Positions 1 through 9,993 of a stretch of DNA of 64,000 nt are shown piece after piece. The translations under genes were made by a program, and so were the position numbers. The stretch's first letter is position 1. Each line of letters opens with the position of its first letter. Where the stretch lies: contig CAKUVA010000003.1 of the NCBI GenBank assembly GCA_934693135.1, positions 1 through 64,000 of the forward strand, given 5' to 3'. This DNA is from an uncultured Bacteroidales bacterium. GTDB taxonomy: Bacteria; Bacteroidota; Bacteroidia; Bacteroidales; UBA932. The notes under the pieces are model-generated. The model was given only the letters and a program-made list of their open reading frames with translations. It made no database searches and was not told the origin of the DNA.

Positions 1-45
1 AGCCAAAGGTCCGTCAGGAATCTTTGAGATAAATTTATCGGCCAT
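1..45 (-). CDS. Succinate dehydrogenase/fumarate reductase flavoprotein subunit, 5' end only
   Basis: Only the first 15 codons lie in the window; the gene runs off the left edge. They read MADKFISKIPDGPLA, which resembles the N-terminus of the Bacteroidales SdhA/FrdA flavoprotein (a short lead, then KIP-x-GPLAEKW). That subunit oxidises succinate or reduces fumarate at the inner membrane. The ATG sits 27 bases after the stop of the preceding hydrolase gene on the same strand, so read-through transcription is possible. In relatives the cytochrome b subunit gene usually comes just before this one; here it does not. The call rests on a short similarity from memory. Confidence 0.5.
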   Translation of the reverse strand, partial: MADKFISKIPDGPLA

Positions 46-72
46 TTTATAGTTGTTATGAAAATTGTACAA

Positions 73-1350
73 TTATTTTGCAAGTTTAGTGATTTTTGGC
101 GAATAATCCTTAAAATTCCTTAAATATAAGTATAAAAAGTTACTGGATATATCAACGTAAGAACTATAGAAATCAGTATCACTCATTTTTCCATTCTTCC
201 AAACATGATACAAAGATTCGAATTCACGCCTTATTTCTTCATCTGCATCTGCAGCACACTTAAGAAGTGGGCGACGACCATCTCTTCCCTTAACAACGGC
301 TTTAATGTCCATATAATGCTTTCCATTGCTTACTTTCCATCTAAATACATTATTATCCTTAATACTCATAGCAATGTCACATATTTCAGAATGGCCATAT
401 TTATCAGGCTTAACGAAAGAAGGCAGTAAATCACAATTTCCGACTAATAGGGGGACAGCGGTAGAACAAGCAGGATACCCCAAGATTGTCCACATCACTG
501 TTGAAACAGGATTATCTCCTGGTTTAACACCTTCGAAAATAACAGCGCATGATGTACTGCGTCGTGGAATGAAATCCTGATCTATAGCAACACCTTTCTT
601 TCTGGAAACAAGTTTCCCATAGCTTTTCACATAATCAAGTCCTGTGAAAGAATTTCTGTAAGATCGTGAAAGCAATTCGAAAATCTTCTGAGGACTCACA
701 TCTGTTACGCCTCTGCCTTTAATAACAGGATACATTATCTCTGACGCCGTCATCCATCTCTCAACCCCCATATCATCATTTCGCCTTCCTTCGGTACAAA
801 AGTTTGTTACTATACGATATCCTAACGGAGCAACAGCTGTATCATTAACATCAAACTTCACCCACCTCTCATTATTTACCTCATAATAACACGCACCTCC
901 AAAAGCATCTATTACACCAAAGTTTGCTTCAACTCCAAGCGGACGAGGAAGCGTGTCAAGCATGTTCTCAAAATCATCAATATTTCGACAAAGTCCAAGA
1001 GCCTTGAACATGAGAATTCCCTCACGATCCATCAGCGATATTGGCACATCATCATCCTTGAAATTATAAGCTGCAGTATTCATTATTGAGAAACCTTCAG
1101 AATTAGTCCCAGTCCAAACTTGACCTTCATCAGAACTGGCATCGGCAATCCCAATAAAATCATACCTTCTACCATGAAATCTACGCACCGACACATCCTT
1201 ACAAGAAGAGTCGCGATGCTTAAGCATCAGAGGTCTTCCGTTTGCTGTTACACGAGAAGAAATAATCATGGATGTACATGCTTTTCCGACTATCGCTGAA
1301 GCAACATTTAACAGAGTAACCAGAAAAATAAAAAGTACCTTTTTCATCAT
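73..1350 (-). CDS. Secreted N-terminal-nucleophile (Ntn) hydrolase, choloylglycine hydrolase/acyltransferase-like
   Basis: A 425-residue exported protein. Residues 1-19 form a signal peptide (KKVLFIFLVTLLNVASA); Cys25 in ACTSMII follows shortly after, where the catalytic Cys of C45/choloylglycine-hydrolase-like Ntn enzymes sits, with the usual Arg near residue 46 (LKHRD). Family members hydrolyse linear amide bonds (bile-salt amides, acyl-amino acids, penicillin-type side chains), and the substrate here cannot be told. The mature enzyme would have Cys near but not exactly at its N-terminus, so a further processing step is expected. It begins 3 bases after the ruvB stop on the same strand, so it is probably translated from the ruvB transcript. 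Confidence 0.7.
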   Translation of the reverse strand: MMKKVLFIFLVTLLNVASAIVGKACTSMIISSRVTANGRPLMLKHRDSSCKDVSVRRFHGRRYDFIGIADASSDEGQVWTGTNSEGFSIMNTAAYNFKDDDVPISLMDREGILMFKALGLCRNIDDFENMLDTLPRPLGVEANFGVIDAFGGACYYEVNNERWVKFDVNDTAVAPLGYRIVTNFCTEGRRNDDMGVERWMTASEIMYPVIKGRGVTDVSPQKIFELLSRSYRNSFTGLDYVKSYGKLVSRKKGVAIDQDFIPRRSTSCAVIFEGVKPGDNPVSTVMWTILGYPACSTAVPLLVGNCDLLPSFVKPDKYGHSEICDIAMSIKDNNVFRWKVSNGKHYMDIKAVVKGRDGRRPLLKCAADADEEIRREFESLYHVWKNGKMSDTDFYSSYVDISSNFLYLYLRNFKDYSPKITKLAK

Positions 1351-1353
1351 TTT

Positions 1354-2397
1354 TCAGAAAAGAGAATTTTCTATCACATCAAGATTTTCTCCATGCCCTG
1401 GAAACCTTTCGATATTCAAATGCTCATAGGCAATATCGGTCACAATTCGCCCTCTCGGTGTACGTTGAATAAAACCCTCTTTTATAAGAAAAGGTTCATA
1501 CACTTCCTCTACAGATCCGATGTCTTCGCCTACCGCTGTAGCTATAGTGCTTACGCCTACCGGACCACCCTTGAATTTCTCTATTATAGTCAAAAGAATT
1601 TTGTTGTCAATTTGATTCAATCCCCTCTTGTCTATATTAAGAGCATCGAGAGCAAAACGTGAAATTTTCAGGTCAATGTGACCATCACCTTTTACCTGTG
1701 CAAAATCTCTTACACGACGCAAAAGAGCATTCGCAATTCGAGGTGTTCCCCTACTCCTAAGAGCGATTTCTAAAGCAGCGTTATCATCAATCCCAATGCC
1801 TAATAAAGAACTATTCCTCTTGACTATTCTTACGAGGTCTTTTGCGTCATAGTATTCGAGAGAGAAATCTATTCCGAAACGAGCTCTCAAAGGAGCAGTA
1901 AGAAGTCCTTTTCTTGTCGTAGCACCGACAAGCGTGAACGGATTCAACCCGATTCTTACAGACCGTGCACCAGGTCCTTTGTCTATAAGAATATCTATCG
2001 CAAATTGCTCCATCGCCGAATAAAGATACTCTTCCACTACAGGAGAGAGACGATGTATTTCATCAATGAAAAGTACATCTCCTTTCTCAAGTGAAGTAAG
2101 TAGTCCGGCGAGATCACCTGGTTTGTCAAGAACTGGTCCTGAAGTAATTTTTATATTTACTCCAAGCTCATTAGCTACAATATTTGCAAGCGTAGTTTTA
2201 CCGAGTCCTGGAGGCCCGTGAAACAATACATGATCGAGAGGTTCACCTCTCATTTTTGCAGCTTGAATGAAGATTTTAAGGTTAGTTACTATTTTGTCTT
2301 GACCAGTAAAATCTCCCAGTTCATGCGGCCTTATAATTCCGTCTAAATCCTTATCTTTGTCTGTACCGGCTGAATACGGTGAGAAATCATCTGCCAT
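1354..2397 (-). CDS. ruvB: Holliday junction branch-migration ATPase RuvB
   Basis: RuvB is the hexameric AAA+ motor that, with RuvA, drives branch migration of Holliday junctions during recombinational repair. Counting from the longest frame, the Walker A GPPGLGKT is at 65-72 and Walker B DEIH at 116-119, and the C-terminal winged helix with RTPRGR is present. The frame opens at 2409, but a TAnnTTTG promoter at 2418-2425 would leave only about 3 bases of leader there; the ATG at 2397 (MADDFSPYS) gives a leader near 15 bases and is preferred. Length is normal. The Ntn-hydrolase gene follows after 3 bases. Confidence 0.95.
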   Translation of the reverse strand: MADDFSPYSAGTDKDKDLDGIIRPHELGDFTGQDKIVTNLKIFIQAAKMRGEPLDHVLFHGPPGLGKTTLANIVANELGVNIKITSGPVLDKPGDLAGLLTSLEKGDVLFIDEIHRLSPVVEEYLYSAMEQFAIDILIDKGPGARSVRIGLNPFTLVGATTRKGLLTAPLRARFGIDFSLEYYDAKDLVRIVKRNSSLLGIGIDDNAALEIALRSRGTPRIANALLRRVRDFAQVKGDGHIDLKISRFALDALNIDKRGLNQIDNKILLTIIEKFKGGPVGVSTIATAVGEDIGSVEEVYEPFLIKEGFIQRTPRGRIVTDIAYEHLNIERFPGHGENLDVIENSLF

Positions 2398-2417
2398 TTT
2401 TGAAAACATTAATAATA

Positions 2418-2425
2418 CAAATGTA
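2418..2425 (-). promoter_or_regulatory. Bacteroidota -7 box for ruvB
   Basis: TACATTTG on the minus strand matches TAnnTTTG, the -7 element of the primary Bacteroidota sigma factor. No clear TTG -33 element lies at the expected distance. Predicted transcription start is near 2412, which favours translation from 2397 rather than 2409. Confidence 0.55.
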
Positions 2426-2684
2426 TATATTTTTATTTTAATTGTTGTTTTTTATACTATTGTTAATATGTTGATAAGTATAAATTCTATTCTGAATATC
2501 AATTAATTATATTGTTATTTATTTGTTAATATCCGTATTTGTCATTGTTTGATAACTTGTGATAACTTTTATTTGGAAGTATTGACAATGTTCTGCCTAA
2601 CAAAAATATTGGCATTATAAAAAACGACTTTTCACTAGATATTAACAGGGTTTTGAACAGGTTTTAAACAGAAAATAAGGTATA

Positions 2685-5600
2685 ATGTTAATAAGTAAAA
2701 ACTCATCTGAGGCTCTTTCTCGAGAATTGTCTGAGCGTCGTGATGTCTTCTGTAGCGGACTATTTTTGTCTGCGAGATGGTTCGTTCTTTCACAGGTTGC
2801 TGTAAAGGGTACACACCTAATAGTTCTTCCTGATAAGGACTCAGCCGAGTACTGCACTTCTGACCTATATTCTCTTGTTGATGGAGACTGTGTGTTCTTC
2901 CTTCCAGACTCAGGAAAGAATGTGGAAAGAAGTAACTATAAATCTTCTCTCGGGGTGCAGAGGACATCCGCTGTTGGAAACATTATTTCTAATTCGGACA
3001 ATAGTTCACTTCTCTATGTCGTGACTTATCCTGAGGCATTGGAAGAACTCATTCCTAAGACAGCTGAAATTACCAGTTCTGTACTTACTCTGAAGGTAGG
3101 TGAAGATATAAGTCATGAGCAAATTATTTCAGTCTTGACAAGCCGTAATTTTTCTCGAGTAGACTTCGTTTCCGCTCCGGGTCAATTCGCAGTCAGGGGG
3201 GCAGTCATCGATATATTTTCTTACTCATTCAACAACCCTTTTCGCATATCGTTTTTCGGGGATGAAATAGAGAAAATAAATGTGTTTGATTGTAACACTC
3301 AGCTCTCGAAAGAAGATCGTCAGTGTGTAGAAATTTTTCCAGATATAATAGCCAATGAGACCACTGAAGGAGCGGGCATAAAATTGCATAGCATCTTGCC
3401 TGCTGATACTGTAGTTTGGCTCGATTCTTCCGATGTCTACAAAATACAAAATTTTTTCAGCGAACTCAGTAAATTTCGCCGCGTCTTTCTGGAGACTCCC
3501 CTATCCGAAACAAGTGTTGAACCTATTCGTTTTTCTATCACTCCTCAGCCTGTCTTTAATAAAAATTTTGAACTTCTAACAGAAGATATAAAGAGTAAAA
3601 TAGAACATAATTATCATGTTTTCATTTATGGGGAAAAAGAAGCCCAGATAGATAGATTGAGGTCTATTCTCCACCAGAATGAAGGTATAATGCCTGAGTT
3701 CATAAAAGGTAAAAACATACATAGTGGATTTATAGATGGAGAGTGCCGTATCTGTTGTTATACTGACCATGAAATATTCGACAGATTCCATAGGGTTAGT
3801 ATAAGGCGAAGCGTAGAAAAAAGTGAGCAACTTACGTTGAATGATCTTAGTGCTTTCAACATTGGAGACTATGTCGTGCATATAGATCATGGAGTAGGAA
3901 TTTTCGGTGGACTTGTCCGTATGAAAGATGATAAGGGCAGGATGCACGAGGTTGTAAAACTTATGTATAAAGACAATGATGTTGTCTTCGTTTCCGTGCA
4001 TGCGCTACATAAGATTTCGAGATATAAATCGAAGGATTCTGAGCCACCAAAAATAAATAAACTTGGTTCAAAAACTTGGCAGGCCCTTAAGAATAATGCG
4101 AAGGAAAAAGTAAAGGATATAGCCAAAGAACTGATTAATCTATATGCCAAGCGAAAGGCAGCTACAGGATATGCTTTCTCGCATGACACATATCTTCAGG
4201 AAGAACTTGAATCTAGTTTTATGTATGAAGACACTCCGGATCAGGAAACAGCAACGCAAGCTATCAAGAGGGATATGGAAGATAAAAGTCCAATGGATCG
4301 CCTTGTTTGCGGAGATGTAGGATTCGGAAAAACAGAATTAGCGGTGCGAGCTGCCTTTAAGGCTGTGGCTGATAGTAAGCAGGTAGCAGTTCTTGTCCCT
4401 ACTACTATTCTTGCTTTTCAACATTACAATACTTTTATGTCAAGGCTTAAGAATTTTCCTTGTAATATAGAATATGTAAGCCGTATGCGTACGGCCAAGG
4501 AAATAACAGATATAAGAAACAGACTAAAGAATGGAACGATAGATATTCTCATAGGAACACATAAAATATTAGGAAAGACATTCGAGTTTAAAGATCTTGG
4601 TCTTCTAATCATTGATGAAGAGCAGAAATTCGGTGTTGGAGCAAAAGAAAAACTTCGGCAGATGAAACTTTCTGTAGATACATTGACATTAACGGCAACA
4701 CCTATACCGAGAACATTACAATTCTCTCTACTTGGTGCGAGAGATCTTTCTATAATCAGCACTCCACCGCCAAATAGAATTCCTATTCAGACAGAAATCA
4801 TACTTTTTGATGAAGAAGAGATTCGGAATATCATAAACTATGAGCTTGATCGTGGAGGACAGGTATTCTTCCTCCATAACAAGGTTCAGGAACTCCAAGG
4901 TGTGTATGACATACTGCACAGGATAGTTCCTGATATGAAGATATGTGTAGCTCATGGACAGATGGATCCTAAGGAGCTTGAGGATAAAATGATGGAATTC
5001 ATGCAAGGTGATTATGATATGCTCCTTAGTACTACTATAATAGAAAATGGTTTGGATATTCCTAATGCAAATACTATAATTATTAACCAAGCGCAAAATT
5101 TCGGATTGAGTGATTTGCATCAGCTACGAGGAAGAGTTGGAAGGTCTAATAAGAAGGCTTTTTGCTATCTTGTTGTTCCACCTCTTGCAACATTGACTGA
5201 TGACTCCAGAAGAAGATTAAAAGCTATCGAGGAATTCTCTGATCTTGGAAGTGGATTCAATATTGCTATGCAGGATCTTGACATCCGTGGTGCAGGTAAT
5301 CTTCTCGGTGCCGAGCAGAGTGGCTTTATAGCTGACATGGGGTATGAGACCTATCAGAAAATCCTTGCTGAAGCAATGGATGAGCTCGGAATGGAAACTG
5401 GAATATCTACAAAGAATACAAATGATGCATATGTTGAGGATTGCAACATTGAGACAGATCAAGTGGCATTGATACCGGACAGCTACATTGACATTTCTTC
5501 TGAGAAGATACGTATTTATAAGGAGCTTGATTCTGTGGCAAAAGATAGCGAGCTGAAGAAAATGGCTGAAAAGCTTGAGGATAGATTTGGACCTGTCCCT

Positions 5601-5882
5601 CCTGAAGTTATCCGTTTGTTCGATATTGTGAAAGTAAGACATCTTGGAGAAAAGCTCGGTTTTGAAAAAATAATTATAAAAAATGGTATACTCATAGCAT
5701 TTTTCGTCACTAACCCGATGTCGGTGTATTATAAGTCCAAGACATTCGCTGAGATTCTTCGTAAGGTAAGTGAAAATGGAAGCAGATTCGAACTCAAACA
5801 AAATGATTCTAAGTTGCGCATTATTGCGAGAAAGATTGATTCAATTGCTACTGCATATTCTGTTTTGGAAAAGTTGTTATAA
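2685..5882 (+). CDS. mfd: Transcription-repair coupling factor Mfd
   Basis: A 1065-residue SF2 translocase that removes RNA polymerase stalled at DNA lesions and recruits the UvrABC excision system. Domains in order: an N-terminal UvrB-like region that has no helicase motor of its own, the RNA-polymerase-interaction (CarD-like) domain around 390-460 (FNIGDYVVHIDHGVGIFGG), then a RecG-like motor with Walker A GDVGFGKTE at 543-551, DEEQ at 644-647 and the arginine-rich motif QLRGRVGR near 815, and a C-terminal TRCF domain. The length is a little below 1100, normal for Bacteroidales. It is transcribed away from ruvB. I saw no convincing TAnnTTTG box in the 275 bases upstream. Confidence 0.97.
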   Translation: MLISKNSSEALSRELSERRDVFCSGLFLSARWFVLSQVAVKGTHLIVLPDKDSAEYCTSDLYSLVDGDCVFFLPDSGKNVERSNYKSSLGVQRTSAVGNIISNSDNSSLLYVVTYPEALEELIPKTAEITSSVLTLKVGEDISHEQIISVLTSRNFSRVDFVSAPGQFAVRGAVIDIFSYSFNNPFRISFFGDEIEKINVFDCNTQLSKEDRQCVEIFPDIIANETTEGAGIKLHSILPADTVVWLDSSDVYKIQNFFSELSKFRRVFLETPLSETSVEPIRFSITPQPVFNKNFELLTEDIKSKIEHNYHVFIYGEKEAQIDRLRSILHQNEGIMPEFIKGKNIHSGFIDGECRICCYTDHEIFDRFHRVSIRRSVEKSEQLTLNDLSAFNIGDYVVHIDHGVGIFGGLVRMKDDKGRMHEVVKLMYKDNDVVFVSVHALHKISRYKSKDSEPPKINKLGSKTWQALKNNAKEKVKDIAKELINLYAKRKAATGYAFSHDTYLQEELESSFMYEDTPDQETATQAIKRDMEDKSPMDRLVCGDVGFGKTELAVRAAFKAVADSKQVAVLVPTTILAFQHYNTFMSRLKNFPCNIEYVSRMRTAKEITDIRNRLKNGTIDILIGTHKILGKTFEFKDLGLLIIDEEQKFGVGAKEKLRQMKLSVDTLTLTATPIPRTLQFSLLGARDLSIISTPPPNRIPIQTEIILFDEEEIRNIINYELDRGGQVFFLHNKVQELQGVYDILHRIVPDMKICVAHGQMDPKELEDKMMEFMQGDYDMLLSTTIIENGLDIPNANTIIINQAQNFGLSDLHQLRGRVGRSNKKAFCYLVVPPLATLTDDSRRRLKAIEEFSDLGSGFNIAMQDLDIRGAGNLLGAEQSGFIADMGYETYQKILAEAMDELGMETGISTKNTNDAYVEDCNIETDQVALIPDSYIDISSEKIRIYKELDSVAKDSELKKMAEKLEDRFGPVPPEVIRLFDIVKVRHLGEKLGFEKIIIKNGILIAFFVTNPMSVYYKSKTFAEILRKVSENGSRFELKQNDSKLRIIARKIDSIATAYSVLEKLL

Positions 5883-5913
5883 ATTTGCATGTTTAATTTA
5901 AAGATATAGTGAT

Positions 5914-6639
5914 TTGCAAAATCTTATAATAGATATAGGAAATACAGCTGTCAAGGCTGCTTGGGCGGACGGAATGACAATAGGCAAGACTTTCAGATAT
6001 CAAGGGGAGAAAATAAGAAACTTTATAGCCTCTATTGCTGAAAGCGGACATCCTTATGTTATGGTTATTTCATCTGTATATGAAATTAGTGCTGCCGATG
6101 AGAATTTCTATGCTGGACTATGTTCGCATATATTGTTGTTGGATAAAGCTCATAGGAAGATTTTTGAAGATAACTCCTTGCCTGACTGGATTACTGGAGA
6201 CCGTGCAGCTTCTATTATTGCTGTCAGGCATATGTTCAAAGGGCGTGGGTGCACAATAATGGATTTAGGTACTACTTTTACGATAGATTTTATTGATATC
6301 AATGGAAAATATGAAGGTGGAAACGTATCCATAGGATGCAGAACGAGATTTAAGGCTATAAACCGATATTCCAGAGCATTACCACTTGTAGATACTCCTG
6401 AAACTATTCAATCTGTAGGAACGTCATGTGAAACATCCATTACTTCAGGAATAATATCGGGCATAATGTTTGAAATAGAAGGATATGTTGCGGAACATCC
6501 TGACAATATCATCGTTTTTACAGGCGGTGACGCGAATTATTTTGCAAAACGGATGAAAAACTCGATATTTGTAGTTTGTAACCTTGTACTAATAGGTTTA
6601 GCTTTAATTGCTGACGAGTATGTCAAAAAGATTGATTAA
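5914..6639 (+). CDS. coaX: Type III pantothenate kinase CoaX
   Basis: A 241-residue kinase of the ASKHA fold that phosphorylates pantothenate, the first step of coenzyme A synthesis. DIGNT at 7-11 is the phosphate-binding motif, TGDRAA and the MDLGTTFTID segment are the family's other signatures, and TGGDA lies near the C-terminus. The start is a TTG at 5914: an in-frame stop lies at 5899 and no ATG or GTG occurs between. It overlaps the next gene by 20 bases and leads an envelope-biogenesis cluster, an arrangement seen in other Bacteroidales. Confidence 0.92.
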   Translation: MQNLIIDIGNTAVKAAWADGMTIGKTFRYQGEKIRNFIASIAESGHPYVMVISSVYEISAADENFYAGLCSHILLLDKAHRKIFEDNSLPDWITGDRAASIIAVRHMFKGRGCTIMDLGTTFTIDFIDINGKYEGGNVSIGCRTRFKAINRYSRALPLVDTPETIQSVGTSCETSITSGIISGIMFEIEGYVAEHPDNIIVFTGGDANYFAKRMKNSIFVVCNLVLIGLALIADEYVKKID

Positions 6640-7939
6640 GAAAATTTCGTATGCTGCAGTGCTTCTGCTGAGTTGTAACGTTATTAATGCTCAGGATGGA
6701 GCGTACAGTTCCTATTCTCCTTATTCTATATTTGGAGTGGGTGACATATGTCGTCAGGGTACTGCTTATAATAGAAGCATGGCTGGTACTGGAATTGCCT
6801 CAAGAAATCATAAATTCATTAATTATATGAATCCTGCAGCTATAACAGCGCGGGATACATTATCGTTCATGATGGATTTCGGATTAAATGGCGAAGGGCG
6901 TGTATATAACCAGGGAAATGTTAGGTCTGCAAGTAATATTCTCAACATATCAGATGTGGTTCTTACTGTACCTATATACAAAAAGTCTGCATTTGTAGCT
7001 GGCATCGCGCCATATAGCTCGACAGGATATGATTTTTCTCATGATATTACTGATCCTGAAATTATAGGAAATACTGGAAATATAAATTACAGGTCTTATG
7101 GTGAGGGAGGATTATATGAAATTTTTGCTGGAGCTGCAGCTACTTTTTGGAACAGGTTTTCTATTGGAGGACAGTTTATATACTATTTCGGAAATGTAGA
7201 CAAGTCTACTACGATGACATTTTCAGAATCGTCATATCGTAATGTATATAGCGGATATACTTTGAATTTGAGTGCTATTGGTGGTAAATTCGGCGTTCAG
7301 TATGAACAACCTATTGGTGCAGGACTTACTTTAGTTGCAGGGGCGACATATAAGACTTCTTCAAAATTAAAGGGGGAAGTGACTGATTATAAGTATGCTA
7401 CTATTTCAAGTGTTACTGATACATTGAAGCATAATATTGACACTCTTTCTCATGGTTCCGGTGTTAAGCTGGCTGATGAATTTGGAGTAGGAATTTCATT
7501 GAGAAGAGGTGATCATTGGCGTGTTGAATTTGACTATACACGTTCAGATTGGAGGAATTCAAATCTCGACAAGACTATTGGTTTTGCTAATAGTGGGGTT
7601 TCTAAATTCAAGACAACATATTCCCAGTCATTTCGTGCTGGATTCGAAATAGTTCCGAACCCTAATGATATCAGATATTACATGCGACGCTGTTCTTATC
7701 GTGCTGGATTGTATTATGACAGAGATTATTATAAACTTGATGGAAATATAGTAAATTCGTATGGTATAACACTCGGTATGACATTTCCTATATTTAGATG
7801 GTTTAATGGTATATCAATAGGAGTTGATCTTGGACAACGTGGTTCTAAGATAGGCAACATGATTAGAGAGCGATATGCTATGTTTGTCGTAGGATTTAAT
7901 ATTCACGACATTTGGTTCCAAAAACCTAAATATGAATAA
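6620..7939 (+). CDS. Outer-membrane beta-barrel protein of the coaX-lptC cluster
   Basis: A 439-residue exported protein: a signal peptide (KKISYAAVLLLSCNVINA) and then long alternating aromatic/polar strands ending in an aromatic-rich C-terminus. After the signal it begins with a SPYSIFGVGD segment and a MAGTGIA...NPAA pattern typical of FadL-like Bacteroidota outer-membrane proteins. Translation is placed at the ATG 6620 (MSKRLIKK) rather than a TTG four codons earlier, because the ATG gives a normal signal peptide. It overlaps coaX by 20 bases and precedes the TPR gene by 20, so it is in the same operon. No specific function is assigned; the context suggests envelope assembly. Confidence 0.8.
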   Translation: MSKRLIKKISYAAVLLLSCNVINAQDGAYSSYSPYSIFGVGDICRQGTAYNRSMAGTGIASRNHKFINYMNPAAITARDTLSFMMDFGLNGEGRVYNQGNVRSASNILNISDVVLTVPIYKKSAFVAGIAPYSSTGYDFSHDITDPEIIGNTGNINYRSYGEGGLYEIFAGAAATFWNRFSIGGQFIYYFGNVDKSTTMTFSESSYRNVYSGYTLNLSAIGGKFGVQYEQPIGAGLTLVAGATYKTSSKLKGEVTDYKYATISSVTDTLKHNIDTLSHGSGVKLADEFGVGISLRRGDHWRVEFDYTRSDWRNSNLDKTIGFANSGVSKFKTTYSQSFRAGFEIVPNPNDIRYYMRRCSYRAGLYYDRDYYKLDGNIVNSYGITLGMTFPIFRWFNGISIGVDLGQRGSKIGNMIRERYAMFVVGFNIHDIWFQKPKYE

Positions 7940-7959
7940 AATAAACGTTTATCAATATC

Positions 7960-9285
7960 ATGAAAAAAATTAGCTTTATCGTCGCTTCGGCGGTGTTGAT
8001 GGTGTGCGGCGGAAATATTATGTCCGCACAGGGCAAGTATGGTGCTGATAGTGCTGATTGCATTAAGTACTTGTCTTATTATAAGGAGTATTACAAGAGT
8101 AAAAACTATGAAGCAGCTCTTCCAAACTGGAGAAAAGCTTACGCTCTTTGTCCTCCTACGGCAAATCAGACTATGCTTATAGATGGTACTACTCTCATAA
8201 GAAACTTGATAAAAAAGACCTCAGACGCTACATATAAGGCTGCACTCATTGATACCTTGATGGGAATACATAAGACTCGTGCAGAGTATTGGCCTAAATA
8301 TGCTGTAGTTGCGCGGAACAATATGGGTTTTGATATGGCTAATTTCTATAAGAATGATGCTGAGAAACTTCATGATGGTCTTTCTGAAATTATCTCAAAT
8401 AATAAGGAGCAGGTGAAACCTACTGTTCTCCTTTTCGATCTTAATGCATCTATTCAACTTTATCAGGACAATAAATTAGATGCTGATGCTCTTATTGGCA
8501 TATATCAGAAAGATATGGCATTCCTTGACCAGATAACCCCAGCTGATGCGGCTGCTAAAGCAGATATTGATAAAATTAGGGGTGATATGGAGAGTCTTTT
8601 CATAAGCAGCAAGGTTGCAAGTTGTGAGAAGATTATAGAGGTTTATACTCCACGATTTGAGGCTAATCCTGAGGATCTTGCACTCGTGACAAATATTGTC
8701 AAGATGATGAGTACGGCTGAGGATTGCACTGATAAGGAATTGTATCTTAAGGCTGCTACTGCACTTCACAAACTGCAGCCAACTTCTCAGTCTGCATACT
8801 TCCTTTATAGGCTCAACGCTTCTAAGGGAAATACTTCAGATGCACTCAAATATATAAGTGAAGCTCTCACATATCCTGATATTACGACTGAGGTCGCAGC
8901 CGATTATAACTATGAGGCAGCTACATTCTGTGTAAAGAATGGACAGAATGCCAAGGCAATCGAGTTTGCTGATAAGGCTAAGGAATTATCTTCTGCATAT
9001 ACAGGAAAGGCTTACTTCCTTATAGGAACTATTTGGGGTGCTACGTCATGTGGTGGTGATGAAATTTCCAGGAGAGCTCCTTATTGGGTAGCTGTAGACT
9101 ATATGGAAAGGGCGAAAGCTGCTGATCCTTCACTTGCTGACGATTGCAACAGAATGATAGCTCAGTACAGGGTATACTACCCTCAGACTGCGGAAGCATT
9201 CATGTATAATTATACAGATGGACAGTCATTTACTGTGTCTTGTGGCGGAATGAGAGCTACAACTACTGTAAGGACTCAGAAGTAA
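7960..9285 (+). CDS. Periplasmic TPR-repeat protein
   Basis: A 441-residue exported protein with a signal peptide to about residue 23 (VMSA-type end before QGKYG) and tetratricopeptide-like helical pairs, for example YYKSKNYEAALPNWRKAYAL near 30-50, and later pairs around 275-350 (YISEALTYPD, AIEFADKAKEL). TPR proteins are scaffolds for complexes; no catalytic motif is visible. Its place between an outer-membrane barrel and an LptC-like lipoprotein suggests a role in outer-membrane biogenesis, which is inferred from context only. Gaps of 20 and 9 bases to its neighbours indicate cotranscription. Confidence 0.8.
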   Translation: MKKISFIVASAVLMVCGGNIMSAQGKYGADSADCIKYLSYYKEYYKSKNYEAALPNWRKAYALCPPTANQTMLIDGTTLIRNLIKKTSDATYKAALIDTLMGIHKTRAEYWPKYAVVARNNMGFDMANFYKNDAEKLHDGLSEIISNNKEQVKPTVLLFDLNASIQLYQDNKLDADALIGIYQKDMAFLDQITPADAAAKADIDKIRGDMESLFISSKVASCEKIIEVYTPRFEANPEDLALVTNIVKMMSTAEDCTDKELYLKAATALHKLQPTSQSAYFLYRLNASKGNTSDALKYISEALTYPDITTEVAADYNYEAATFCVKNGQNAKAIEFADKAKELSSAYTGKAYFLIGTIWGATSCGGDEISRRAPYWVAVDYMERAKAADPSLADDCNRMIAQYRVYYPQTAEAFMYNYTDGQSFTVSCGGMRATTTVRTQK

Positions 9286-9294
9286 TTCACAAGT

Positions 9295-9924
9295 TTGAAA
9301 AGGTACGTGAATATAATCAAGATGACAGCAACCGCAGTCGCGGTTGCTTTCGTCGTTTATTCGTGCAAATCAAAACTTTCTGTTGCTGACAGACTTGATT
9401 TAGCCACAACTCCCCTTCAGACAGTCGATAGTATGTATATGCTCCAAACAGATAATGGCAAGATTCAGATGCGTGTAGCTACTCCTAAGATGGAACGCTA
9501 TGACAATGATTCCTTGTCGTATGAGTACTTTCCAGAAGGAATAAAGGTCTATGCATATACGGATGACGAAGTATTGGAGTCAACTATTGTATCAGATGAA
9601 GCAAGTCATGAAAAAAACAAAAAAAATGACGATGAGATCTGGAAGGCATTCGGAAATGTGGTTGTGAAGAATATTGTCAAGCAACAGACAATGGAAACTG
9701 ATACCATATACTGGGATAGGACGAAACATGAGATATACACTGATTGTTATGTCAGAATGTACTCACCTGACGGCCTAATGCAAGGATATGGCATGCGGTC
9801 TGACGAAAGGGCAAGGAACTCTATAATACTTAAACCATTCAATAATTTTGCAATTATTGTGAAAGATACTACAGTTGTAGAAGTGGATTCAGTTAATTTT
9901 ATAGGCCCATTGCTAAAAAAATAA
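9295..9924 (+). CDS. lptC: LptC-like lipopolysaccharide-transport lipoprotein
   Basis: A 209-residue predicted lipoprotein with an LptC/LptA-type beta-jellyroll: repeated short strands with DNGKIQMRVATPKMERY and later KAFGNVVVKN and KHEIYTDCYVRMYSPDG. LptC couples the LptBFG ABC exporter to the LptA bridge in carrying lipopolysaccharide across the periplasm. The lipobox is VVYSC with Cys24. The start is uncertain: TTG at 9295 gives MKRYVNIIK; a GTG at 9307 has an AAAAGG just upstream; an ATG at 9322 is also in frame. I kept 9295 because it gives the usual signal length. It is 9 bases after the TPR gene. Confidence 0.8.
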   Translation: MKRYVNIIKMTATAVAVAFVVYSCKSKLSVADRLDLATTPLQTVDSMYMLQTDNGKIQMRVATPKMERYDNDSLSYEYFPEGIKVYAYTDDEVLESTIVSDEASHEKNKKNDDEIWKAFGNVVVKNIVKQQTMETDTIYWDRTKHEIYTDCYVRMYSPDGLMQGYGMRSDERARNSIILKPFNNFAIIVKDTTVVEVDSVNFIGPLLKK

Positions 9925-9946
9925 TGTTGATTTACAGGAAAATTAC

Positions 9947-9954
9947 TATCTTCG
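9947..9954 (+). promoter_or_regulatory. Possible weak promoter for ppiD-like gene
   Basis: TATCTTCG matches the -7 consensus TAnnTTTG except for one base and lies about 40 bases before the ATG. A TTG occurs 17 bases upstream, closer than the usual 20. The 69-base gap before this gene, longer than the others in the cluster, fits an internal promoter. Confidence 0.3.
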
Positions 9955-9993
9955 TACCCCCAATAATATAATTAATTAAATAACTATAACACA

